In this document: positions 1-8,007 of the stretch, piece after piece
Position numbering within the stretch: position 1 is the stretch's first letter
Layout: every line of letters begins with the position of its first letter
Origin: Actinomycetota bacterium
GTDB lineage: Bacteria; Actinomycetota; CADDZG01; WHSQ01
Reading direction: 5' to 3'
Length of the DNA: 51,098 nt
Assembly (NCBI GenBank): GCA_009379915.1
Contig: WHSV01000016.1
Coordinates: forward strand, 1-51,098
Notes under the pieces: generated by a model
Database searches by the model: none
Seen by the model: the letters and a program-made list of their open reading frames with translations, nothing else
What the model was told of the DNA's origin: nothing
Position numbers and translations under genes: made by a program

Positions 1-20
1 AGACGACTCGTCCCAAGGAG

Positions 21-55
21 GCCGGCGGGCGCTCTTTTGCAGGCGCCCCGCCGGC
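21..55. terminator. Strong GC hairpin, probable terminator of a gene left of the window
   Basis: GCCGGCGGGCGC at 21-32 pairs with GGCGCCCCGCCGGC at 42-55 around a T-rich loop, with a one-base bulge, and is followed by ATTTATC. It stands just before the promoter of the first gene, so it most likely ends transcription coming from the left. No long T run is present, so this rests on the stem alone. Confidence 0.5.
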
Positions 56-84
56 ATTTATCACGGCGCGCGTGCTCGATGATG

Positions 85-90
85 TAGAAC
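85..90 (+). promoter_or_regulatory. -10 hexamer (TAGAAC) for the MTHFR-family gene
   Basis: TAGAAC ends six bases before the ATG at 97. The same hexamer and spacing occur before the arsA-like gene at 22291, which supports a leaderless transcript beginning at the start codon. Confidence 0.45.
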
Positions 91-96
91 CCTTGA

Positions 97-939
97 ATGG
101 GAGATCGGAAAGTGCCATCGCCCCCCGAGCCACCGCCCTCGTTCCTGCAGCGTGAGGACTTCTCGATCCTCTGCGAGATCGAGCCCTCCCGAAAGCCGAA
201 CATCGACCACGTTCGCACTCAGATAGACGTCCTCAATCCCGTAGTCAACGCGTTTCTCATTCCCGATAATCACCTTGGACGAGCGACGGTGTCGAGCGTC
301 GCAGTTGCCCACGAAGTCGCATATATGGGTGGCCACTCGATCGCCTGTATCAACGCGCGCGATCGCAACCTGCTCGGGTTTAGGCGCGATCTGCTCACCG
401 CCGCCGCCTACGGAGTCGACCACTTCCTGTTCGTGTACGGCGACGCCCCCAAAGAGGGCAGGCGAACGGACGATCTGAGCGTCCGAGGGATGATCTCGGA
501 GGTTCGCAACTTTGGAACAGGTGCTCTGTTCGAGGGATACGCGGACTTCAAGATCGGGACGGTGGCGAAGACCGGTAGACCGATCACCTGGCGAGCGGCG
601 GCCGACTTTCTCTTCGTTCAGATCACCTACGCGCCGCACCGGCTCATGGAATGGAGGAACGAGCTCAACTTCAACGGCGGCGTTTACGCGGGAGTGCTGG
701 TCCTGGCGAGCGCTCGTATGGCGCGGCGCATCAACGCGACCATCCCCGACATTCGCATCCCCCGGCGGATCATCGACAAGCTCGAATCGGATCCCGACTA
801 CGGCATTGACTTCGCGTTGGAGCAGATTGAAACCGTGCGGGACTCGGGACTCTTCGACGGTGTGCACCTCGTACCGGTCACACGCTTCCGCCAGATAGCC
901 GAGCGACTGAGATCGTTCGATCGACGACGTCCCGCATGA
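97..939 (+). CDS. Methylenetetrahydrofolate reductase family protein
   Basis: A 280-residue protein with the MTHFR-family TIM-barrel layout: a CEIEPSRKPN stretch near residue 27 (beta-1, folate side), GGHSIACINARDRN near 78, FLFVYGD near 112, FLFVQITY near 172, and GVYAGVLVLASARMARRI near 195. The family reduces methylene-THF to methyl-THF using FAD. The protein is slightly shorter than typical MetF (about 290-300), and the usual His/Asp landmarks differ, so it may be one of the MetF-like proteins that act in C1 metabolism with another partner. It is single, with a TAGAAC hexamer six bases before the ATG, and faces whiB tail to tail across a shared terminator. I did not see metE or metH nearby. 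The family is sure; the exact substrate is not. Confidence 0.8.
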   Translation: MGDRKVPSPPEPPPSFLQREDFSILCEIEPSRKPNIDHVRTQIDVLNPVVNAFLIPDNHLGRATVSSVAVAHEVAYMGGHSIACINARDRNLLGFRRDLLTAAAYGVDHFLFVYGDAPKEGRRTDDLSVRGMISEVRNFGTGALFEGYADFKIGTVAKTGRPITWRAAADFLFVQITYAPHRLMEWRNELNFNGGVYAGVLVLASARMARRINATIPDIRIPRRIIDKLESDPDYGIDFALEQIETVRDSGLFDGVHLVPVTRFRQIAERLRSFDRRRPA

Positions 940-942
940 AGA

Positions 943-968
943 AAAGGCCACCCCTTTGGGCGGCCTTT
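943..968. terminator. Bidirectional terminator between MTHFR-like gene and whiB
   Basis: AAAGGCC-A-CCC, loop CTTT, GGG-C-GGCCTTT forms a near-perfect stem flanked by A-rich sequence on the left and T-rich sequence on the right, so it can work on both strands. It sits between two convergent genes. Confidence 0.8.
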
Positions 969-986
969 CTTCGGATCGTTCGTATC

Positions 987-1262
987 CTATGACGCTCTGC
1001 GAGCGCGAGCGCGACGACGCTTCAGCGAGGCGCGCTCCTTATCCGTGAGACCGCCCCAGATGCCGTACTTCTGGTTGGTATCCATGGCGAACTCGAGGCA
1101 CGGCTCCGCGACCGGACAGCGCTGGCAGACGGCCTTGGCGCGAGCCTCTCGGGCCTGCTTCTCGAGCTCGGACTCACCCTGGTCGGGACCGAAGAACAAT
1201 GTGTTTTCGTACTCTCGACAGGCGGAATGCTCCTGCCAGTCGAGCTTCTCTACGGGATCCAT
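987..1262 (-). CDS. WhiB-family iron-sulfur transcriptional regulator
   Basis: WhiB proteins are small actinobacterial regulators with a redox-sensitive [4Fe-4S] cluster. This one shows the four cysteines (SACRE, then the CQRCPVAEPC cluster), the G(I/V)WGG turn as YGIWGGLTDKER, and a basic C-terminal tail (KRRRARARRAS) for DNA contact. I chose the ATG at 1262 (91 residues) because AGAAGGAGG lies about 14 bases upstream and the family similarity starts here (MDPVEKLDWQ); a GTG one codon earlier is equally possible, and the frame stays open to 1337. It has no cotranscribed neighbour. Subfamily (WhiB1 to WhiB7) cannot be fixed from these motifs. Confidence 0.92.
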   Translation of the reverse strand: MDPVEKLDWQEHSACREYENTLFFGPDQGESELEKQAREARAKAVCQRCPVAEPCLEFAMDTNQKYGIWGGLTDKERASLKRRRARARRAS

Positions 1263-1479
1263 CACGTGGACGGAGACCTCCTTCTGGTGCTGCAAGACGG
1301 CTGGCGGCCGTTGCTTGTTGTTGTGTCCAGCCGACAAAGAGATAAACGAGCCGGCTGGAATTTCTATTTCCTCGGAAGGTGCCGTTTACCTGCACTAACG
1401 TCGGCTCTAAATGCCCTAATGGGGCGATCCATTCCAAGATGCTCGCCCCCAAGTGTCCACCACCTTTGAGAGGGCGTCA

Positions 1480-1632
1480 ATGCCTGAAAACAGAGAAAAT
1501 TGGCTGGCAAGACCAAAGAGCCCGCCGGAAAGGTTACCGGCGACGACCGCCTCGGGGGCGGGGGCAGGACCCGGCACGGCACCGCCGAAGGGCAAAGAGG
1601 CGGTCAAAAGTGCTGTTGACAAGGCCAAGGGC
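1480..1632 (+). pseudogene. Frameshifted CsbD-family stress protein gene
   Basis: The start ATG at 1480 follows a GAGAGGG ribosome site and reads MPENRENW. The reading frame must then change to continue as LAGKTKEPAGKVTGDDRL, and change back to give KGKEAVKSAVDKAKG. Put together these pieces match a CsbD-type protein (short, Lys/Gly-rich, GK.KE..GK.TGD.RLE.EGK). At least two indels are needed, the second in or near a G-rich run around 1550-1590. CsbD proteins are general-stress proteins of unknown mechanism. The gene is either decayed or has sequencing errors; two other genes in this window show the same kind of damage. Confidence 0.6.
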
Positions 1633-2120
1633 GGGGGCGCGGGACATCAAGTCGAGGTACGAGCGCAAGGCAACCGGATGTCCAGGACACGGGTCCCCGA
1701 GGCCGGCCCTTTGCGCGTCGAGGAACAAGGAGCCCCGCCGGTCGTTGTTGCCCTACGGGATCCGGCAGGACGTGATTGGAGAGCTCAGCTGCCCGATCGC
1801 CTGCCGGGGTCGAATTCGCTCCATGACCACGTGGCCGCGCGTCGGAATCCGGCGGAGACTCGGCGCGCCTACAACGTCGGGGACAGCATTGCCGTCGACG
1901 ATGCCCCCGGCATGACGGACCCACCCACCAGGATCGAGAACCTTACGAGCTACGCGCTCGACGTCGGCATGGACATGTTCCCGACGAGCGAGGTCCTCAG
2001 TTCAGTTTCGAGCTCTTCGGGCGCGAGGTCGTCCCGCCGTAAGAGGCCGTCGCCCGCGGGCGCGCTTTACCATCGGCGGCCCGAAGGTGGACAAACCGTG
2101 TCACGACCCCCCTGTGGTGG
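1633..2120. other. About 490 bp without an assignable gene
   Basis: Long open frames exist on both strands, but none gives a protein with recognisable motifs or sensible composition (they are rich in Arg, Pro and Ser, as random GC-rich frames are). It may hold the remains of genes next to the broken csbD. I see no tRNA or clear repeat in it. Confidence 0.4.
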
Positions 2121-2126
2121 TATCCC
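2121..2126 (+). promoter_or_regulatory. -10 hexamer (TATCCC) for the AI-2E family gene
   Basis: TATCCC ends six bases before the ATG at 2133, matching the leaderless spacing seen at many other genes here. Confidence 0.45.
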
Positions 2127-2132
2127 TCATGC

Positions 2133-3248
2133 ATGGCCACACAGGAGAACCACCTCGTCCCCCTGCCACTCAAGCGAACCGGGCTGTGGAGTGCTTATTT
2201 CCTCCTGTCGGTAGCCGGGTTCCTGGCGATCCTCTACCTGGTCGTCCGATTGAAGATCATCTTCATCCCCGTTTTCGTGGCCCTTTTGATAACCACCCTG
2301 CTGGCCCCCCTAGGCTCCTACCTCCGCGCCCGAGGCTGGAGGCCGCTGCTGGCGACGTGGACGGTGATTCTCGGTTCGCTTCTGCTGGTGTCGGGCGTCG
2401 TTGCTCTTCTCATCCCGCAGTTCACCGGACAGTTCGACGAGATGAGGACCAGGGCCACAGAAGGTTTCGACGACGTCGTCTTATGGCTCGGTGAGGGTCC
2501 GCTCAGTATCAGCGAGCAAGAGCTCGACCGCTACATCGAGCAGGCGACGGAACGAATCCAGGAGAACTCCGACCAGATCACCGGAGGAATCGTGAGCAGC
2601 CTGACGCTGACCTTCGAGTTCATCGCAGGCATTCTGCTCGTCTTCGTCCTGGTCTTCTTCTTTCTCAAGGATGGTCCCGAGATCTGGGATTGGACCAAGA
2701 GGCAAGCGTCGCGCCGCAACCGAGAACACATCGACGAGATGGGACGCCGGGCGTGGTCGGCGCTGACCGGATACGTACGGGGCACGGCCGTCATCGCGCT
2801 CGTGGATGCAATTCTCATCGGCGTCGCACTGTTGCTAGTTGGGAACCCGCTGTGGATTCCACTTGCGGTTATCACGTTTTTCGGCGCGTTCTTCCCGATC
2901 GTTGGCGCGGTCGTTGCAGGCGCGATCGCCGCTCTGGTGACGCTCGTAACCAACGGCGTAGGCGATGCCCTCATCATTACGGGAGTGATCGTGCTCATTC
3001 AGCAGATCGAGGGCGACGTCCTCCAGCCGGTTGTGATGGGCAAGGCGGTTCGGTTGCACCCGATAGTGATCCTCGTCGTGCTTACCGCCGGAGCAATCCT
3101 GGGAGGCATTGCGGGGGCGTTCGTTTCGGTTCCCGCAACCGCGGTGGCCGCGACGGTGGGCAACTACATGAAAATTCAGCTTCGGTCGGAAGTGGATCTC
3201 ACCGAGGACGACCGAGAGGCGGCGGCCGCTATCGACAGGGAGAGCTAG
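2133..3248 (+). CDS. AI-2E family transporter (PerM/YdiK/TqsA-like)
   Basis: A 371-residue polytopic membrane protein. Two hydrophobic helices lie at about residues 18-65, then a third at about 75-95, a polar region with coiled helices (110-155), a helix at about 160-178, and a block of helices from about 210 to 345 containing GAFFPIVGAVVAG and the QQIEGDVLQPVVMG motif typical of the family. Members export small molecules or act in Na+/H+ antiport; the name AI-2E comes from E. coli TqsA and does not prove a signalling role. The stop codon shares four bases with the stop of the convergent beta-propeller gene. The substrate is unknown. Confidence 0.88.
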   Translation: MATQENHLVPLPLKRTGLWSAYFLLSVAGFLAILYLVVRLKIIFIPVFVALLITTLLAPLGSYLRARGWRPLLATWTVILGSLLLVSGVVALLIPQFTGQFDEMRTRATEGFDDVVLWLGEGPLSISEQELDRYIEQATERIQENSDQITGGIVSSLTLTFEFIAGILLVFVLVFFFLKDGPEIWDWTKRQASRRNREHIDEMGRRAWSALTGYVRGTAVIALVDAILIGVALLLVGNPLWIPLAVITFFGAFFPIVGAVVAGAIAALVTLVTNGVGDALIITGVIVLIQQIEGDVLQPVVMGKAVRLHPIVILVVLTAGAILGGIAGAFVSVPATAVAATVGNYMKIQLRSEVDLTEDDREAAAAIDRES

Positions 3249-4294
3249 TCGAGGCGCAGCAGGATCGCCCGGCGAAGGGGTGAGCCGACGACCTCGCACT
3301 CGGTGTCGTCCACGGAACAGAGATTCAGCTCGGTTCGATTGCCGCCTCCGACGAAGCTCAGGAATCCAAACCGGCGCGCGTCGGGACTCCACGTAACGTC
3401 GAGCATCCCCGGAAGCTCGCCCGTGATCTCCCTGACGCTGCCCTGTGGAACGTCGACGAGCAAAGCGCGGGTCTTGGTTCGCGCCTCGTTCAGCCCGCCT
3501 GCGACGATGTGCTTCGAGTCCGGCGACCATGCGCCGTCCGCAAGCGCGCTCTGATCCATCTTCACGGCGCTCTCTTCGCCGTTACCGAGATCGATCAGAG
3601 TGGCACCATTCGGATCGCTGCGAAGAAGCCAGCGACCGTTCGGGGAGGCATCCCAGAGCTCGCTGGGTTCGATGTCCAGACGCTCGACATCCTCTTGCGA
3701 CCCAAGGCTGAACGTGACCGAAAGATCGCTCTCGTTCGCCACCAGCACGCGTTGCCCCGACCATGCGAGCAGGTTGAAGCGTCCCGGCTCTGTCAGCACG
3801 GTGCTGACCTCTGAGTCGGGCTCGTAGACCACGACTTCGAACAGTCCCCGGCAGCTCTCGCCCGAGCATTGCCGCTCGACAATCGGTCGCAGATAGGCGA
3901 GCCGGGCATCGGTCGGGTGCCACATCGGATTGAACCCAGGTCCGATCTCGTTCGCTGCGCCCGTGTCCACATTTATCGTCCGCAGTACCGGCTCGGTCAG
4001 GAAGTCCTCTTCGTCCCGAGCGCCGGTTCCCGAGGCGACGTAGGCGACCCAGGGACTCACATCGCTGGCGTGCACGTCGTTGGTGGGAGCCCGTCCGATA
4101 GGACGCGTATCCCCGGACTCGAGATCGAGACGAGAAAGCATGTCGCCACTCAGATAGAGCGCGCTGGTGGGGGCCGGACGCGGAACGAGCCTCCGAGAGG
4201 GCTCCGGGTCGGAGACGCGCAACACGGCTAAAGCGGTGGCGGCGGCAAACGTCACCACCAACGCGACTCCGACGAGACGATTGGAGATTGTCAC
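3245..4294 (-). CDS. Membrane-anchored TolB-like beta-propeller protein
   Basis: A 349-residue protein starting with a GTG. Residues 5-25 form one hydrophobic helix (signal anchor), followed by a proline-rich linker and then repeated propeller blades: ASDVSPWVAYVASG, FNPMWHPTDARLAYL, ASPNGRWLLRSDPNG, GAWSPDSKHIVAGG and VTWSPDARRFGFLS. These are the WSPDG-type blades of the TolB/PD40 family. The blades probably bind a protein or peptide on the outer face of the membrane. There is no Pal, TolA or peptidase partner, so only the fold can be assigned. It lies 50 bases downstream of the exported peptidase gene on the same strand and may be cotranscribed with it. Confidence 0.75.
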   Translation of the reverse strand: MTISNRLVGVALVVTFAAATALAVLRVSDPEPSRRLVPRPAPTSALYLSGDMLSRLDLESGDTRPIGRAPTNDVHASDVSPWVAYVASGTGARDEEDFLTEPVLRTINVDTGAANEIGPGFNPMWHPTDARLAYLRPIVERQCSGESCRGLFEVVVYEPDSEVSTVLTEPGRFNLLAWSGQRVLVANESDLSVTFSLGSQEDVERLDIEPSELWDASPNGRWLLRSDPNGATLIDLGNGEESAVKMDQSALADGAWSPDSKHIVAGGLNEARTKTRALLVDVPQGSVREITGELPGMLDVTWSPDARRFGFLSFVGGGNRTELNLCSVDDTECEVVGSPLRRAILLRLD

Positions 4295-4344
4295 GTTCTC
4301 AGTGTTGTGTGTCGGATGATCAACGAGCCGTCAATACGGAAAGA

Positions 4345-5343
4345 TCAGTCCAGACCGCCGAGGTCTTCGGCCTCGCCGGAGGTCTCGAACAACTCGATCT
4401 CGCCGAGGGTCGGAACCAGAGACCCTGCACCAATGACACCGTTTCGTACGTCGTGCAGAACCGAAGGGCTCGTGGTGCGAGCGAGAGTGATTCCGGCTCC
4501 ACCGGCAGTTCCCCTGCGGGCCTTCTCTCCCCAGCAAGGACGTCCGTCATCGGCAAGCTCCCGGCCGCGACTATCCTTCCTCGGCCACCACCAGAAGTGA
4601 CCTCCCTGCAGATCCCTGTTGTGGATGCGCAGGTCGAAGTGGTTGTGGCTCAGCGAGGAATAGCAACCGATGCCGTGAACCTGACTTCGTTTGGCGATGT
4701 TTCTCTGGGTGCGGTTATCTACGCCGACCATGCGGTTGTCCGCGGCCGTACCGTAGAGGTGCTGGCTGGCTCGGGCGCCTCCGATGCAGTCGTTATAGGC
4801 GACGCTCCGAAACCCCGAGTTGATGCCGATGGGCTGGGACCCACCTTTCTTCCGCACAGCCTCCAGACGCCACATCAGCTTCTTGACGTTGCGCTTGACG
4901 CGACGCGGTGCCGACATGCCACCGCTGAAGGTGCCGGCGTAGGAGTTTGCCCTCGAGGAGCACGAAGCAGATCGGTTCTGATCGAACTCGCTGTAATCGA
5001 AGTGCTTGGTCGAACCATCGACGTCCTGAAGCTTGTTCAGGATCTGCAGGTCATGCTTGGAGGCGATCCCGTTCACGGGTCTCCCATACGCGGCCTCCAA
5101 CGCTCTCATCGCGGCCCTCGTTTGGCTGCCGTAGGACCCGTCGATGTTGAAGGTCTCCTGCCTGTTGGTCGGAAACCAGCCCGCAATGCGGACCTGAAGG
5201 GCCCTCACCTCAGACCCCTTTGCCCCGGGCTTCAGGCGTCGATCGAACTGTCTTGCTTGCGCTCCGGGAGCAGTCACCACGGTGATCGCTACGGCCGTAA
5301 TGATGGCGATCCCCACTGGGCGCCAGATCTTCTCGAAACTCAT
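4345..5343 (-). CDS. Exported peptidoglycan-binding M15-type peptidase
   Basis: A 332-residue protein. Residues 10-28 are a signal helix ending near AQARQ. Residues about 35-110 form a PG_binding_1 domain (LKPGAKGSEVRALQVRI, GSYGSQTRAAMRALEAAYG). The C-terminal part is an M15 (VanY/D-Ala-D-Ala carboxypeptidase-like) domain with the zinc-site signatures SQHLYGTAAD (His and Asp ligands) and SHNHFDLRIH (catalytic and ligand residues) and an NSGFRS substrate-side motif. Cysteine pairs suggest disulfides, fitting export. It would trim or remodel peptide crosslinks in the cell wall. The frame remains open upstream, but the signal peptide fixes the ATG at 5343. The last 60 residues have no domain that I recognise. 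Confidence 0.85.
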   Translation of the reverse strand: MSFEKIWRPVGIAIITAVAITVVTAPGAQARQFDRRLKPGAKGSEVRALQVRIAGWFPTNRQETFNIDGSYGSQTRAAMRALEAAYGRPVNGIASKHDLQILNKLQDVDGSTKHFDYSEFDQNRSASCSSRANSYAGTFSGGMSAPRRVKRNVKKLMWRLEAVRKKGGSQPIGINSGFRSVAYNDCIGGARASQHLYGTAADNRMVGVDNRTQRNIAKRSQVHGIGCYSSLSHNHFDLRIHNRDLQGGHFWWWPRKDSRGRELADDGRPCWGEKARRGTAGGAGITLARTTSPSVLHDVRNGVIGAGSLVPTLGEIELFETSGEAEDLGGLD

Positions 5344-5486
5344 ACTCTCTGTTTCGGCCGCCCTCGCACGTTGACTTAAATCACAACTTCCCCAATAGCA
5401 TCCTGTGGTTCCGGCAAATGCCCACGTTGTAATTCGTGCGATGAGCCGCGGGCGAGGAGCTTCGACACCGAGGGACGTTCGTCGCA

Positions 5487-5492
5487 TATCAT
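5487..5492 (+). promoter_or_regulatory. -10 hexamer (TATCAT) for the response regulator gene
   Basis: TATCAT ends seven bases before the ATG at 5500, so the mRNA is probably leaderless. Confidence 0.45.
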
Positions 5493-5499
5493 CCCGGCT

Positions 5500-6186
5500 A
5501 TGGGTACGGGGAAACCGACAGAGGGTAGCGAAGAGCAGGTCCGAGTGGTTCTGGTGGACGATCACGACCTGCTGCGTCGTGGCATCAAGACAATGCTCGA
5601 GAGCGAGGGCGACATCGAAGTGGTCGGCGAGGCCTCCGATGGCTCGGAAGCCATGAAGATCGTCGAGCACACCTTGCCCGACGTCGTTCTCATCGACGTG
5701 ATCATGCCGAACAAGGACGGAATCGAGACGACTCGTGAGCTCAAGGATGCGTTCCCCAAAGTGGAGGTCGTCGTCCTGTCGGGGCACGATGAGCAACAGT
5801 TCGTGTTCGATGCCGTCAAAGCGGGCGCTTCGGGTTATCTGCTCAAGACCGCCGAGCTAGAAGAGGTCGTAAAGACTGTTCGAGCCGCCTCGGAAGGCGA
5901 GCACCAACTGGATCCCGGACTCGCCGACAAGATGCTGAACGAGTTTCAGACATACCAGAGCAACGAAGTGGCGGAGGTGTTCCAACCATTGACTCCGCGC
6001 GAGAAGGAGATCCTCGGTCACATGAGCGACGGTCTGCCCAACAAAACCATCGCTTCGCGACTATCGATCAGCGAGCGAACCGTCACAACTCATGTGGCCA
6101 ACATCTACTCCAAACTGCACGTGAACAATCGGGTCAGTGCAGTGCAGGAAGCTATGCGCCGGCGCATACTCGACTACACGCCTTAG
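5500..6186 (+). CDS. NarL/FixJ-type response regulator (orphan)
   Basis: A 228-residue two-domain regulator. Receiver domain at 14-130: acidic pair DD at 20-21, phosphoacceptor Asp66 in LIDVIMPNKDG, Ser in VVLSGHDE and Lys in GYLLKTAEL. LuxR-type helix-turn-helix at about 160-225: LTPREKEILGHMSDGLPNKTIA followed by LSISERTVTTHVANIYSKL. Such proteins dimerise on phosphorylation and bind promoters. No histidine kinase is adjacent, so its partner is encoded elsewhere. selA follows after 32 bases on the same strand, though selA has its own -10-like hexamer. Confidence 0.93.
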   Translation: MGTGKPTEGSEEQVRVVLVDDHDLLRRGIKTMLESEGDIEVVGEASDGSEAMKIVEHTLPDVVLIDVIMPNKDGIETTRELKDAFPKVEVVVLSGHDEQQFVFDAVKAGASGYLLKTAELEEVVKTVRAASEGEHQLDPGLADKMLNEFQTYQSNEVAEVFQPLTPREKEILGHMSDGLPNKTIASRLSISERTVTTHVANIYSKLHVNNRVSAVQEAMRRRILDYTP

Positions 6187-6206
6187 CCGACCCGTCAACA
6201 AGCGCG

Positions 6207-6212
6207 TAGGGT
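6207..6212 (+). promoter_or_regulatory. -10 hexamer (TAGGGT) for selA
   Basis: TAGGGT ends six bases before the ATG at 6219. It suggests a leaderless selA transcript separate from the upstream regulator gene; AGGG could instead serve as a ribosome site. Confidence 0.35.
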
Positions 6213-6218
6213 TGCTTG

Positions 6219-7583
6219 ATGAGCCTCGACCTCAACGCACGCCTTCGCTCACTCCCGCCGGTCGATCGAGTTCTCGCCTCATTAGAGGGACTCGCACCGC
6301 AGGCGCTCATTGCACAAGCGGCCAGGATGGCGGTGGACCTGGCCCGCGCCGAGGTCAAACGGGGAAGCAGCGCACCCTCGCTCGAAGAGGTCGTGGATCG
6401 CGCTCGCGCATTGCTCGACGAACGAGGTAAGAAGGATCTTCAGCCGGTCATCAATGCCACCGGGGTGCTCATTCACACGAATCTCGGCCGAGTGCCTCTT
6501 GGACAACGGCAGTTGGACGCCATCTACGGTATCGCCAAGAGCTACTCCAATCTCGAGTACGACCTAACGGCCGGTCGAAGGGGATCCCGCTACAGCCACG
6601 CGAGCGATCTCATCTCCGCTCTTACGGGGGCCGAAGCAGCGCTCGTCGTGAACAACAACGCCGCGGCCGTACTGCTCACGTTGGCGGCGCTTGCCACCGA
6701 CTTAGAGGTCGTCATCAGCCGCGGAGAACTGATCGAGATAGGTGGAGAGTTCCGCATGCCCGACGTGATGTCGATGTCGGGCACTCGTCTGGTCGAAGTG
6801 GGGACCACGAACCGAACCCATCTCGCCGACTACGAACGCGCTATCACGACGAGCACCGGTGCGCTGCTGAAGGTCCACCCCTCCAACTACAAGGTGACGG
6901 GATTCACCGCCGAGGTTCCGTTACGGGAACTCGTGAAACTCGCGCGTGGACGGGGGGTTCCTCTTGTCTTCGACGCCGGTTCCGGCTACGTCGAGGTTCA
7001 GGAGGCAGCCTCGTGGGCAGCGGAGGAACCGCCCGTCGCCGAAGCTCTCGCCCAAGGAGTCGACGTCATCACCTTCTCGGGCGACAAGCTGCTCGGCGGT
7101 CCTCAGGCCGGGATCATCGCGGGTCGCTCAGACCTGCTTCGGCTCATCGCCAAGCATCCGCTCGTCCGAGCTCTCCGAGTGGACAAGATGACCCTCGCGG
7201 GTCTCGAAGCCACGCTCCGTGCCCATCTCGAGGGCAAGGTTCAGGACCTCCCGTTGTGGTCGCTCGCGCTTACTGCCGCCGACGAACTCCGGTCGCGCGC
7301 CGAGCGAGTGGCCGAACAGGTGGCGTCGGACGCATTGAAGGCCGAAGCAATACCGACGGTGTCGGTTGCGGGGGGTGGATCGCTCCCGGGCGAGGAGCTC
7401 GCCTCGTGGGGCATCGCGCTCACCCACGCCGAGAAAAGTGTCGACGAAATGCAGAAACTGCTGAGGTTTTCGACTCCACCCGTCATCGGTCGAATCGAAG
7501 ACGAACGGCTGTTACTCGACCTCCGGAGTGTCTTTGTGGAGGACCTGGACACACTGATTGCGAATGTGGGGGCCCTCGACTAG
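6219..7583 (+). CDS. selA: L-seryl-tRNA(Sec) selenium transferase
   Basis: A 454-residue PLP enzyme that converts Ser-tRNA(Sec) to Sec-tRNA(Sec) with selenophosphate. Diagnostic segments: the N-terminal LRSLPPVDRVL, INATGVLIHTNLGR (near 85), ALVVNNNAAAVLL (near 145), VFDAGSGY, and the PLP lysine in TFSGDKLLGGPQAG (near 290). The length matches bacterial SelA. It is followed by fdhD and selB, giving a selenocysteine-insertion and formate-dehydrogenase maturation group. I chose ATG 6219; a TTG one codon earlier is possible. selD and selC are not visible in the window. Confidence 0.95.
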   Translation: MSLDLNARLRSLPPVDRVLASLEGLAPQALIAQAARMAVDLARAEVKRGSSAPSLEEVVDRARALLDERGKKDLQPVINATGVLIHTNLGRVPLGQRQLDAIYGIAKSYSNLEYDLTAGRRGSRYSHASDLISALTGAEAALVVNNNAAAVLLTLAALATDLEVVISRGELIEIGGEFRMPDVMSMSGTRLVEVGTTNRTHLADYERAITTSTGALLKVHPSNYKVTGFTAEVPLRELVKLARGRGVPLVFDAGSGYVEVQEAASWAAEEPPVAEALAQGVDVITFSGDKLLGGPQAGIIAGRSDLLRLIAKHPLVRALRVDKMTLAGLEATLRAHLEGKVQDLPLWSLALTAADELRSRAERVAEQVASDALKAEAIPTVSVAGGGSLPGEELASWGIALTHAEKSVDEMQKLLRFSTPPVIGRIEDERLLLDLRSVFVEDLDTLIANVGALD

Positions 7584-8007
7584 CAGTCTCAGGCGGCTCC
7601 GGAGTCGATCGAAAGGCAAACCGGCGCCGAAGGGGAGGATCAAGAGGGGGGCATGGCGTTTGGAGGCCACTCTGAGGTGGTCGCGGTGCCGCCCAAAGGC
7701 AAAAAACGGCATCGACCGAGGGAATTTGGTGGGAGCACGGCTTTCAGGGGCCCGCTGCAGCCTATGTCGCCAACTTTGGTGATGGTGCCCCGCTGAGAGC
7801 GGGGCATAGATCTCCAGAGTGGGATCTTGCCGCTTGGGCGGGTCTCGGTGGTCTCGAAACCCGGGATCCCCCGAACTCCGCCCCCCACCCAATTCCGCCC
7901 GTGGGGCGCTGGTTTTGGGTTTTCGCGGACCCCCGAGCCCGAAAGCGGGCAGCGCTCGGCCGAACAGACACCGAGTCTCCCCCCGTAGGCGCTGGTTTTG
8001 GGTTTCC
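7584..8007. repeat. Intergenic region with two direct and two inverted copies of the 82-bp repeat family
   Basis: Between the convergent selA and fdhD genes lie four copies of a box whose core reads like GGCAAAACCGGCATCGACGGG: 7612-7637 and 7692-7722 on the plus strand, and 7905-7926 and 7985-8006 on the minus strand. Within each pair the box recurs 82-83 bases apart. The minus-strand copy nearest 7905 is followed by a GAATTGGGTGGGG run. A hairpin lies between the pairs (7786-7806). No coding gene and no tRNA(Sec) is evident. Confidence 0.65.
7786..7806. terminator. Nine-bp hairpin between selA and fdhD
   Basis: TGCCCCGCT, loop GAG, AGCGGGGCA is a perfect nine-pair stem between convergent genes. 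It has no T run, so it may be a terminator or part of the repeat element that surrounds it. Confidence 0.45.

Noticed and set aside
1453-2214. A 253-residue open frame from 1453
   Set aside because: Apart from the csbD pieces its sequence has no motif and has the composition of a chance GC-rich frame.
5344-5499. A c-di-AMP riboswitch upstream of the M15 peptidase gene
   Set aside because: Cell-wall hydrolases often carry one, but the conserved GAACC-type cores are not in the proper order.
7584-8007. Possible selC (tRNA-Sec) between selA and fdhD
   Set aside because: No TCA anticodon loop, long acceptor or T loop is visible; the region is filled by repeats.
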